NCBI RefSeq assembly: GCF_002115785.1
Contig: NZ_JFJY01000002.1
Location: 186,001-250,000 of the forward strand
Reading direction: 5' to 3'
Length of the DNA stretch: 64,000 nucleotides
Source of the DNA: Thalassospira sp. MCCC 1A03138
GTDB taxonomy: Bacteria; Pseudomonadota; Alphaproteobacteria; Rhodospirillales; Thalassospiraceae
The notes beneath the pieces were generated by a model. The model saw only the letters and a list, made by a program, of their open reading frames with translations. It did not search any database and was not told the DNA's origin. The stretch's first letter is position 1. The number at the start of each line of letters is the position of its first letter. A program made the position numbers and the translations under genes. Positions 18,011 through 25,544 of this stretch are shown here, piece by piece.

Positions 18011-19969
18011 TTATTGACCACTAACCGCCTGATCGAGTTTTCCCGGATCGCTATCTGCAAAAAAGGATTTAACCCCAATCTCGGGCGGCTGAAATTCGGG
18101 GACAAGACGCCCCATCAGTTCCAGCGTTTTGTGGGTATCACGATTGACTGCGCTCTGCCCAAGTTCATCGAACACCTGTTTGATCAGGGCGTAATCAACG
18201 ACCCGCGGTGCGGCCAGCATGACACCATCCGTTTCTGTCGGCTCTGGTGGCTCACCATCGTGAAACAATTCTTCGTAAAGCTTCTCGCCGGGGCGTAATC
18301 CCGTTACCTTGATATCGATATCCTTGCCCGGACGCAGGCCCGATAGCAGGATCATCTGACGCGCCAGATCGATAATCTTTACCGGGCGCCCCATATCAAG
18401 AACGAATATCTTGCCACCATCGGTGACACCATGTTTGCCAAGTTCGGCGGCCTGCAAAACAAGTTCCACCGCTTCGGCAATTGTCATGAAGTACCGCGTG
18501 ATGCCTTCGTGCGTCACCGTCAACGGACCGCCGGCCTCCAACTGGCGACGGAACAGGGGCACGACGGATCCAGTTGAGCCCAGCACATTGCCAAACCGAA
18601 CCGTTACAAACCGCGTCGGGCCACGCTGATCCGCTGGCAGCGTCTCAAGCGCCTGACAATAGCATTCCGCCAAACGTTTTGACGCCCCCATGACATTCGC
18701 CGGATTTACGGCCTTGTCCGTTGAAATCAGAACCATGGTGCCAACCCCGGCCGCACGGCATGCCTCGGCAACGTTGCGGGTGCCCAACGTATTGGTCAGA
18801 ATACCTTCATTGGGATTGTGTTCAACCAGCGGCACATGTTTATAAGCTGCGGCATGAAAAACAATCTCCGGCTTTTGCTTTGCAAAAACCTGATCGATCC
18901 GGGTTCGATCACGAACATCGCCTAAAATACTTTCACGCGGAAGATCGGGATATTTTTCCGCCATCTCCATATCGATGGCATAAAGATTGTATTCCCCCGC
19001 ATCCAGCAAGGTTAGACTTTCCGGACCATAGGCAGCAATCTGCCGCACCAGCTCCGACCCGATTGATCCACCCGCACCGGTCACAAGCACCCGATGCCCG
19101 GCAATCATCTGACGAACCTTGTCTCGATCAAGGCGCGCCTGCGGACGGCCCAGCAAATCCTCGATCGCTACGGGGCGGATTTGCAGTGGGTCGGCAAGAC
19201 CTTCCCGCAGATCATTCAACTTTGGCAGGCGCGCAAGGGTGATGCCCCTTTGATCAGCAACCTCGACCCATTTCGTGATATCTTCGTGGCGCAGTGCGTC
19301 ACCGGTAAGAACCAAACGGCGCGGCAGCCCACGCTTGCTATTGGCGAGCTTGCCAAGGATCTCCTCAAGACGGTCTACGGTCGCAAGCACGTCAACACCA
19401 TGCATGTTGCGCCCAACGCGGCTATCGGTCAGCGAAACAATCCCGACAACATCAAACGGTGTATTTGCTGAACGACGCGTTTCGCGAATGAAGGCTTCCG
19501 CCTCGTCGCCTGCACCAATCAACAGAACCGGCAACCGATGGGTACCCTGCCGCACCATTTCGCGGGCAGACGTTTTATCCTTGGCAATCCGGTAAATCAG
19601 CCGGGACCCGCCCAGGAGCGCCATTAAGAGGAACCACTGAATAATCGGTGTTGATCGCGGCAACCAGTCAAGCCGCACAGTCAGGAACAGCACGAGAAAC
19701 AATAACCCAACGGCAATTGTTACCGCCTTGGCAATTCGCGTCAGATCGTTCAAAGACGCATAACGCCAAATCCCGCGATAAAGACCAAAAAACCAGAAAG
19801 AGACTGCGGCGATGACGGTAAAGACTGATGCCGAAAACAGAATGTTCTGCGGATTATAAAAAACCACACCATCGCCCACGCGCAGATAAAGTGCTGCGGG
19901 CAATGAAACAGCCGCCATTGTCACATCATGGACAAAGGCAATCTGGCTACGTTGGAATAAACGCGACAT
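18011..19969 (-). CDS. Membrane-bound nucleotide-sugar 4,6-dehydratase (WbpM/PglF/CapD-like)
   Basis: A 652-aa enzyme with four N-terminal transmembrane helices (first about 120 residues), a CoA-binding-like domain and a C-terminal SDR domain. VLVTGAGGSIGSELVRQI is the NAD(P)-binding motif near residue 297. LISTDKAVNPANVMGASKR carries the catalytic region. Relatives convert UDP-GlcNAc to a 4-keto-6-deoxy sugar for surface polysaccharides. The ATG at 19969 follows AAGGA by 5 nt; a start at 20002 is possible but has a weaker ribosome binding site. It lies downstream of a sugar-phosphate transferase, suggesting an O-antigen or capsule function. Confidence 0.9.
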   Translation of the reverse strand: MSRLFQRSQIAFVHDVTMAAVSLPAALYLRVGDGVVFYNPQNILFSASVFTVIAAVSFWFFGLYRGIWRYASLNDLTRIAKAVTIAVGLLFLVLFLTVRLDWLPRSTPIIQWFLLMALLGGSRLIYRIAKDKTSAREMVRQGTHRLPVLLIGAGDEAEAFIRETRRSANTPFDVVGIVSLTDSRVGRNMHGVDVLATVDRLEEILGKLANSKRGLPRRLVLTGDALRHEDITKWVEVADQRGITLARLPKLNDLREGLADPLQIRPVAIEDLLGRPQARLDRDKVRQMIAGHRVLVTGAGGSIGSELVRQIAAYGPESLTLLDAGEYNLYAIDMEMAEKYPDLPRESILGDVRDRTRIDQVFAKQKPEIVFHAAAYKHVPLVEHNPNEGILTNTLGTRNVAEACRAAGVGTMVLISTDKAVNPANVMGASKRLAECYCQALETLPADQRGPTRFVTVRFGNVLGSTGSVVPLFRRQLEAGGPLTVTHEGITRYFMTIAEAVELVLQAAELGKHGVTDGGKIFVLDMGRPVKIIDLARQMILLSGLRPGKDIDIKVTGLRPGEKLYEELFHDGEPPEPTETDGVMLAAPRVVDYALIKQVFDELGQSAVNRDTHKTLELMGRLVPEFQPPEIGVKSFFADSDPGKLDQAVSGQ

Positions 19970-20092
19970 TCGGTTCCTTACCGGAATACTGGTGTGGTTC
20001 ATATTAGCCGCAAGCCTTTGGCAGGGACACGGTTTTTCTTTTCGCGTCCGGCCTGAAACAAGTCAAGCTATCCGAACGAGCGGCACTCACAA

Positions 20093-21106
20093 CTACTGTG
20101 TTTTGACTGTCTTGACCGGCAACAATTTCATTCCCGCAATCAGGAAAACGACAATCATCGTGGCCATTGCCAGCCGTTCGAATATCTCTGCATCTGTCGG
20201 CAAGAACACCACAACGATCAGTGCCAGATTGGTCAGCAATATCAGGAAAGAAACCCCCGCGTGGCTCATTCCGCGCTGGGTTGCCTGCTGATAGAAATGT
20301 TCACGATGGGCATGCCATACCTTTTCCCCCCGAAGTCCGCGCTTTATCAACGTAAAGGTGGCATCAACCAGATAGTATAGCGGCAGGATCAAAGCTGGCA
20401 TCCACGCACCACGTGCCGCCAGTTCAAGCAGCAACCAACCCAGAACAAACCCCAACGGCACCGATCCGACATCGCCCAGAAAAAGTTTCGCCGGATGCCA
20501 GTTCCAGATCAGGAATCCGGCCATGATCGCCAGAATACCAAGCCCGATATAACCAAGATCAATGAATTCAGGCAATGGCATCAAAAGCGCCAAAGCAAAA
20601 ACGCCCGCGCCAATGGATCCTGCCTCTACGCCGGTAATGCCGTCAATCCCATCCATGAAATTGAAAAGATTAAGGAACCAGACCCAGGCAAGAACCACCA
20701 GAACACGATCCAGCCACATTGGCACCAGCCCTTGCAGGACAGGACTGTCAATCGCAAACACACCGACGATCACGGCAACGAACTGACAGGCAAAACGAAT
20801 AGCGGGCGACAGATCATGTCGATCATCAAACCAGCTTAACGTGCCAAGCGCCGCAGCCGCGGCGAGCATGACCCATTGAGGCAGATCAGCATTCCCCGAC
20901 CATAAAAAAACCGCTCCGACCATGAACACCAAAAGCGGTGTCACGGCCAATCCACCACCGCGCGGGGTTGGCACCGCGTGACTGGAACGATGATTGGGCA
21001 TATCCAGAATCGCCTTGCGCCGCAGATAAAGCAACACCGCCCAGGTCAGCACCATAGAGCCGATCAGAAAGCAGCCGGAAAAAATCGCAAGTGCGGCAAA
21101 AGACAT
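20093..21106 (-). CDS. MraY/WecA-family polyprenyl-phosphate sugar-1-phosphate transferase
   Basis: A 337-aa integral membrane protein with about ten hydrophobic segments. It loads a sugar-1-phosphate onto undecaprenyl phosphate to start a surface glycan. Family motifs are DMPNHRSSHAVPTPRGGG near residue 35, NLFNFMDGIDGITGVEA near 148, FLGDVGSVPLGF near 212 and the His-rich HAHREHFYQQ near 278. It resembles WecA/WbpL more than MraY. It precedes the dehydratase gene by about 120 bp on the same strand, so the two probably work in one pathway. Confidence 0.9.
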   Translation of the reverse strand: MSFAALAIFSGCFLIGSMVLTWAVLLYLRRKAILDMPNHRSSHAVPTPRGGGLAVTPLLVFMVGAVFLWSGNADLPQWVMLAAAAALGTLSWFDDRHDLSPAIRFACQFVAVIVGVFAIDSPVLQGLVPMWLDRVLVVLAWVWFLNLFNFMDGIDGITGVEAGSIGAGVFALALLMPLPEFIDLGYIGLGILAIMAGFLIWNWHPAKLFLGDVGSVPLGFVLGWLLLELAARGAWMPALILPLYYLVDATFTLIKRGLRGEKVWHAHREHFYQQATQRGMSHAGVSFLILLTNLALIVVVFLPTDAEIFERLAMATMIVVFLIAGMKLLPVKTVKTQ

Positions 21107-21295
21107 CTGTATCGCCCGTTCCGTTCAAATCATCCGTCTGGATTACCGGGCACTCGTCCCCATCGCAAGGCTTTTAAGTAGCCGACAAACCATATCCAGC
21201 AGGCCAGCCATGCCAGAAATCGCGCGGCTAAGTGCTTTACAGCCCCCCAAAGGGCGCTTACTTACAAGCCACAACCCGAAACCGGAGATATTCCT

Positions 21296-22645
21296 TTGAC
21301 AGAACGCCGCGCCCGTCCGGACAACCGCCACGCGCCACACCATAGCCAACCGGCCGATCTTCCCGATCCCCGGATGCTGGCGCTCAAAACCCTGCAGGAA
21401 CTGCGCGGGGGGGAAATCACACTGGACGAGCTTCTGTCAAAACACGGGTTTGGCCTGCCGTCACTGGACCGCAATTTTTTGCGCCAATTGCTGGGCACGA
21501 CATTGCGCCATCTGGGTGAAATTGATGCCATGCTGGCCCCACGCTATCACCCGCCACAAGATCGCACCGCCGCACGACTGACCAACATCCTGCGTCTGGG
21601 TATCGCCCAGCTGTTTTTCATGGATACGGCCGATCACGGTGCTGTTGACAGCACGGTTAATCTGGCGCGCGATGCCGGACTTCATCGGTACACCAAACTG
21701 ATCAATGCCGTCTTGCGCGGTTTGCAGCGCGACGGCTTTGAATGGCCTGAAAATGTCGAAGACTGGCAATTGAACGTTCCGGCATGGCTGCGCGGATCAT
21801 GGAAAAAGGCCTATGGCGCGGACGTGGCCCAGGGCATTGCACAGGCAAGCCTTGGCTATGCCATGCTTGACCTTTCGATCAAAGACCCGGCCGAGGCCGC
21901 CGAATGGGCGGAAAAAATGGACGGTATCGTCCTTCCAACCGGCACGGTCCGGCTTGAAGGCGGGCGTCGCATCCGCAACCTGCCGGGCTATAAAGACGGT
22001 AAATGGTGGGTGCAGGACGCGGCGGCATCCATGCCGGCCAAGCTGTTTTCGGCTCACAAGGGCAAAACCATTTATGATCTCTGCGCTGCACCGGGCGGAA
22101 AAACCATGCAGCTGGCGGCTTTTGGTGCACAGGCCATTGCCGTTGATAAATCCGAGGGCCGCCTGAAACGCGTCTATGAAAACCTTGAACGGGTTGAACT
22201 CGGTGCCGCCGTTGTTATCGGGGACGCCACCGATCTGGCCCCTGATACGCCACGTGCCGATGCGGTTTTGCTTGATGCCCCCTGTTCGGCAACCGGCACC
22301 ATTCGTCGCCATCCCGATATTCTGTTGCGTCAGAACGACAAACTGATGCGATCGCTTTTGCCGATCCAGACCAAGCTGCTCAATCAGGCTGACAAGCTTC
22401 TGAATGTTGGTGGCGAGCTGATCTATTGCACCTGTTCACTGCAACCTGAAGAGGGCGAGCATCAGGTCAAATCATTTTTGGCCGATCATCCCAATTACGA
22501 ACGCAAACCGATTACCGCCGACGAACTTGGCGGCTGGAGTGAGGCGATCAACGATGCCGGAGAGCTTCGCATCCTGCCGCTTCACATGCAGGAATATGGC
22601 GGGATTGATGGTTTCTTCTGCGCACGGTTGGTCAAGAAATCCTGA
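21296..22645 (+). CDS. rsmB: 16S rRNA m5C967 methyltransferase-type RsmB, TTG start
   Basis: A 449-aa SAM-dependent RNA cytosine-C5 methyltransferase. The N-terminal NusB-like domain (about 25-150) precedes the methyltransferase core with DLCAAPGGKTMQLA near 262. The two cysteines of the reaction are in LDAPCSATGTIRRHPD and IYCTCSLQPEEGE. The start is a TTG at 21296 preceded by GGAG at 8 nt spacing; no ATG occurs before residue 27. It is followed by rpe. Confidence 0.92.
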   Translation: MTERRARPDNRHAPHHSQPADLPDPRMLALKTLQELRGGEITLDELLSKHGFGLPSLDRNFLRQLLGTTLRHLGEIDAMLAPRYHPPQDRTAARLTNILRLGIAQLFFMDTADHGAVDSTVNLARDAGLHRYTKLINAVLRGLQRDGFEWPENVEDWQLNVPAWLRGSWKKAYGADVAQGIAQASLGYAMLDLSIKDPAEAAEWAEKMDGIVLPTGTVRLEGGRRIRNLPGYKDGKWWVQDAAASMPAKLFSAHKGKTIYDLCAAPGGKTMQLAAFGAQAIAVDKSEGRLKRVYENLERVELGAAVVIGDATDLAPDTPRADAVLLDAPCSATGTIRRHPDILLRQNDKLMRSLLPIQTKLLNQADKLLNVGGELIYCTCSLQPEEGEHQVKSFLADHPNYERKPITADELGGWSEAINDAGELRILPLHMQEYGGIDGFFCARLVKKS

Positions 22646-22771
22646 TTGGTATCTTGAACGATACAGATCAAGACAGCCATTCGCGCCGCTTGGGTGACAG
22701 GACCGCGTTTTTGGGGTATGAGAACCGCGAAATTCCCATATCCCAACCCGCTTCAGGACCTTTGCCGCGCC

Positions 22772-23437
22772 ATGACCGCATCAAACGCCATTAAAATCGC
22801 ACCTTCGATCCTTTCCGCCGATTTCGCCCAGTTGGGCGTTGATGTCCGCGCGGTTGATGCCGCCGGGGCGGATTACATCCATATCGATGTCATGGACGGC
22901 CATTACGTGCCCAACATCACCATCGGCCCGGATGTGGTCAAGGCACTGCGCCCCCATAGCGACAAGGTGTTTGACGTTCATCTGATGATCGCACCGGTCG
23001 ATCCCTATATCGAAGCCTTCGCCAACGCCGGTTCAGACATCATCACCATCCATGCCGAAGCAGGCCCGCACCTGCATCGTTCGCTTCAGCTGATCAAGTC
23101 GCTGGGCAAGAAAGCCGGGGTGTCGCTGAACCCGTCGACGCCGGAAAGCGTGATCGAATATGTCATGGACATGGTTGACCTTGTTCTGGTCATGACCGTC
23201 AACCCCGGCTTTGGCGGCCAGAAATTCATTCCAAGCCAGCTTGAAAAAATCAAACGCATCCGCAAGATGATCGACGCGACCGGCCGTGATATCGACCTTG
23301 AAGTCGATGGTGGTGTAAACCCGGAAATCGCGCCCAAGGTGATCGAAGCCGGGGCAAACGTTCTGGTTGCCGGTTCCGCGACCTTCAAAGGCGGCCCATC
23401 CGAATATGCCAACAACATCAAAGCCATTCGCGGATAG
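22772..23437 (+). CDS. rpe: Ribulose-phosphate 3-epimerase
   Basis: Rpe interconverts ribulose-5-phosphate and xylulose-5-phosphate in the pentose phosphate or Calvin cycle. The 221-aa TIM-barrel protein shows [15 protein letters not shown], the metal-site [11 protein letters not shown] near residue 37, [16 protein letters not shown] near 138 and [10 protein letters not shown] near 175. The ATG at 22772 gives the standard length; frame upstream is open to 22694 but reads unlike the family. A strong terminator follows. Confidence 0.96.
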   Translation: MTASNAIKIAPSILSADFAQLGVDVRAVDAAGADYIHIDVMDGHYVPNITIGPDVVKALRPHSDKVFDVHLMIAPVDPYIEAFANAGSDIITIHAEAGPHLHRSLQLIKSLGKKAGVSLNPSTPESVIEYVMDMVDLVLVMTVNPGFGGQKFIPSQLEKIKRIRKMIDATGRDIDLEVDGGVNPEIAPKVIEAGANVLVAGSATFKGGPSEYANNIKAIRG

Positions 23438-23455
23438 TTAAACGAAATAGATTCG

Positions 23456-23490
23456 ATAAATCACCGGGGAGAATTAACCCGGTGATTTAT
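23456..23490. terminator. Terminator of rpe, overlapping the 3' end of the divergent-strand insert gene
   Basis: Perfect 13-bp arms (23456-23468 and 23478-23490) with a 9-nt loop, AT at the ends and GC in the middle, so it can act both ways. Its right arm covers the stop codon of the minus-strand winged-helix gene, so the insert joins the core genome inside this element. Confidence 0.75.
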
Positions 23491-23864
23491 TTATCCTCGA
23501 AACCCAGCTGCCAATATTGACCAGTTTTTCTGATCATTTTTTTCTCGGACATCCGAGAAACATAGCTTCTTAGCGTATTGTAATTAACACCAATTCCTTG
23601 CGATTTAAGCTCGCTGAATATTTCTGAAGTTCGTGCGCCCTTTTTGGTCCTCTTCAGCAACTCAAGGATAGCAGTCTCAAAAAATAATCGATCTACATTC
23701 TTTAGATTGACCTGTTGATCTTTATTCTGAGCACTATGTCTAGCGCGGCGCCTCAGAATAAGGTTATTCAGCGCATTTATTTCAGCACGAATATCTCTCA
23801 CACGCGCCTCCAAATGGCGCTTTTCTTCTTCCAACTTCTCAATTATGGGATCTTTATCGGTCAT
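23487..23864 (-). CDS. Small coiled-coil plus winged-helix-like protein, unrecognised
   Basis: A 125-aa protein that I do not recognise by family. Residues 5-45 are a strongly charged amphipathic helix (EKLEEEKRHLEARVRDIRAE) that should dimerise as a coiled coil. Residues 60-122 read as a winged helix: ILELLKRTKKGARTSEIF, then YNTLRSYVSRMSEKKMI as recognition helix and wing. A DNA-binding regulator is the likeliest role. Codon and base use are clearly more AT-rich than the neighbours. It is divergent from the Abi_2 gene across a region with a 54-bp palindrome, and the GCAACATA core of that palindrome recurs just upstream of this start (23879-23886). Confidence 0.75.
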   Translation of the reverse strand: MTDKDPIIEKLEEEKRHLEARVRDIRAEINALNNLILRRRARHSAQNKDQQVNLKNVDRLFFETAILELLKRTKKGARTSEIFSELKSQGIGVNYNTLRSYVSRMSEKKMIRKTGQYWQLGFEDK

Positions 23865-23958
23865 ACTCTCATGTTATCGCAACATATTGCATTTTTCGAT
23901 AAAAATTTTCCCTTTAAAATCAGATCACTAAATTTGCTCTTCCAACTTGATTTTAACT

Positions 23959-24012
23959 TACAAACGTGCTATGCAACATAGTTTATAAACTATGTTGCAT
24001 AGCACGTTTGTA
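23959..24012. repeat. 54-bp perfect palindrome, no spacer
   Basis: Two 27-base arms (23959-23985 and 23986-24012) are exact reverse complements with no intervening base. It lies between the divergent winged-helix and Abi_2 genes. Each arm contains ATGCAACATAG. A third GCAACATA lies at 23879-23886 in front of the winged-helix gene. It could be an operator for a dimeric regulator, a cruciform-forming element, or the stem of a structured RNA. Confidence 0.97.
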
Positions 24013-24116
24013 TTTACTCAACATTTTTGCTTGAAGATTTATCTCTGCTGACTCATATTTCCAATCAATCAGAACCCCCACGCCTCTCGACGAAGCGCAC
24101 CAGGGGGTTTATTTTT
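23986..24116 (+). ncRNA. Candidate short structured RNA upstream of the Abi_2 gene
   Basis: The 125 bp between the palindrome and the Abi_2 ATG hold no gene but end in a terminator-like hairpin, as a small RNA gene would. AbiF-type Abi_2 toxins are reported to be paired with an upstream non-coding RNA antitoxin, which is why the region is flagged. The 5' end is unknown: no clear promoter could be assigned, and the RNA might include the whole palindrome (from 23959) or only what follows it. Confidence 0.3.
24073..24116 (+). terminator. Terminator-like hairpin just upstream of the Abi_2 start
   Basis: AACCCCC (24073-24079) pairs with GGGGGTT (24103-24109). An inner CGC/GCG pairing (24081-24083 with 24095-24097) is possible. 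A T-rich tract (24108-24116) follows. It ends about 20 bp before the Abi_2 ATG at 24138, so a transcript from upstream would mostly stop before the coding region and only read-through would express it. Confidence 0.7.
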
Positions 24117-24137
24117 GCACGATACAAAGAGCTCATC

Positions 24138-25022
24138 ATGGCTCGTAGAACATTCAAGAAGCCTGCAAAATCAACAACTGAGCTAATTAGTTTTCTAAGG
24201 AATAAAGGCCTTATCATTGATGATGAGCCATATGCGGCTCACTGCCTTCAATGCGTTGGTTATTACAGACTAAAAATATACATGCGCCCCTTAGAAACCG
24301 GGAAACAGTTTAATGATGGGGTCCGCTTTGAAGACATCGTTGAGCTATATGACTTTGATCGTGAACTACGACTCCTATGTCTCGATGCAATTGAACGCAT
24401 TGAAGTCGCACTAAGGGCTCACATAATAAATATAATGGGCGCTCACGGAGGCCCCCACTTCTACTATGATGCCGGGTATTTTCATTCAGCCGAAGCGGTA
24501 GCCAAAGTTAAGAAACTTGGTGCAGAAGGAAAGCACTTATCTATCACACATTACAAGAATCAGTACTCAACCCCTGACCTTCCGCCTATCTGGTGTCTTA
24601 CAGAAGCATCAACCTTCGGCACGATATCAATGATCTACGCAGATTTAAAATTGCAATACAGGAAAGAGATAGCTAGGGAATTTTCTCTTTCAGAAAAATT
24701 GTGCGTTTCGTGGTTTAAGTCTTTATCAACATTGAGAAACTTTTGCGCTCACCATTGGCGACTTTGGAACGCTGAACTCATTGTTAACAAGCCTAGACAG
24801 GCCCGAGCTTATTTAGATGACTTGCAACCAAATGGTTCATGCTATGCGCGACTTGCAATTATGCAAATTATGCTCAAAAAGATAGATCATGATGGCCGAT
24901 ACCGTTGGTCACAACGCCTTGAAAAACTGATAGATTCAAGACCTCGGACGGTTTTCATATCGGCCATAGGCTTTCCCGAAGACTGGAAAGATCGTCCTTT
25001 ATGGAACGGCCAACTAGGTTAA
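24138..25022 (+). CDS. Abi_2 family (AbiD/AbiF-type) abortive-infection protein with HEPN motif
   Basis: A 294-aa Abi_2-like protein. The start MARRTFKKPAKSTTELISFL, the VGYYRLKIYMRPLE segment near residue 47 and DFDRELRLLCLDAIERIEVALR near 80-100 are family features. The RNase-type HEPN motif R-x4-H appears in LRNFCAHHWRLWN near residue 202. Family members abort phage infection, and AbiF-type members act as RNA-regulated toxins related to Cas13 ancestry (recalled from literature). The ATG at 24138 is preferred to a TTG at 24027 that would run through the terminator-like hairpin. The gene is AT-rich, unlike its neighbours, which suggests acquisition. It ends 13 bp from the convergent SDHAF4-like gene. 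Confidence 0.88.
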   Translation: MARRTFKKPAKSTTELISFLRNKGLIIDDEPYAAHCLQCVGYYRLKIYMRPLETGKQFNDGVRFEDIVELYDFDRELRLLCLDAIERIEVALRAHIINIMGAHGGPHFYYDAGYFHSAEAVAKVKKLGAEGKHLSITHYKNQYSTPDLPPIWCLTEASTFGTISMIYADLKLQYRKEIAREFSLSEKLCVSWFKSLSTLRNFCAHHWRLWNAELIVNKPRQARAYLDDLQPNGSCYARLAIMQIMLKKIDHDGRYRWSQRLEKLIDSRPRTVFISAIGFPEDWKDRPLWNGQLG

Positions 25023-25035
25023 ACTCACAAATAAA

Positions 25036-25296
25036 CTAGAAATCGATGCAACGCCCCTTGTTTTCCCAATCACCGAAGCGGGTCGGCTCGGGGCCTTTGG
25101 GCCCGCCGATTTCGCGCTGTTTTGCAGCAGCTTCCTTGGCGGCCTTGGCTTCAGCCAGCGCATTGATTGCATCCTGTGACAGAACAGGCGCCATGTCTGC
25201 ACCGGCAATGGCTTCATTCTTTTCTTCCGAGGTTTTCGGTTCGGCCTTTTCTTTAGGCACCTCGTGAATGACGGTCTCGCGGAACTTTCCGGCCAT
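25036..25296 (-). CDS. DUF1674/SDHAF4-like succinate dehydrogenase assembly protein
   Basis: An 86-aa protein. Its C-terminus (GPEPTRFGDWENKGRCIDF) is the DUF1674 signature shared with eukaryotic SDHAF4, which binds flavinylated SdhA during complex II assembly. The N-terminal half is charged and Ala-rich, probably disordered. The ATG at 25296 follows GGAG at 7 nt. No sdh genes are in the window. It marks the core-genome side of the right edge of the AT-rich insert. Confidence 0.85.
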   Translation of the reverse strand: MAGKFRETVIHEVPKEKAEPKTSEEKNEAIAGADMAPVLSQDAINALAEAKAAKEAAAKQREIGGPKGPEPTRFGDWENKGRCIDF

Positions 25297-25544
25297 CCTT
25301 ATTCTCCGGTTGTCGGGACTGCCCGATGGAACTGCTATCCCAGAAATAGCCCGCCTGCACCGTCGGGGCAAGTTATAGGGCAGCAATATCTGGCAGGATT
25401 TCCAAAATCCGTTCGATTTCAGCAGCTTGGGATTTCAACGACAAAATCCACCAAACATGCAGACAGCCATTTATCCGAAACTGGCTCTTTCCCCCCTGCC
25501 CGAAAGCCGCTATTTCAGGCAGACGAGCAAACCAAGGAGAAACC

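Noticed and set aside
23959-24012. Palindrome as a telomere-resolution site (protelomerase type)
   Set aside because: Size and lack of spacer are reminiscent, but there is no protelomerase gene, no phage context, and the site sits within a chromosomal region between two small genes.
23437-25036. Direct repeats marking the ends of the AT-rich insert
   Set aside because: Only a short GTTAAAC-like match was seen at both ends, which can arise by chance in stop-codon context. No integrase or transposase is present.
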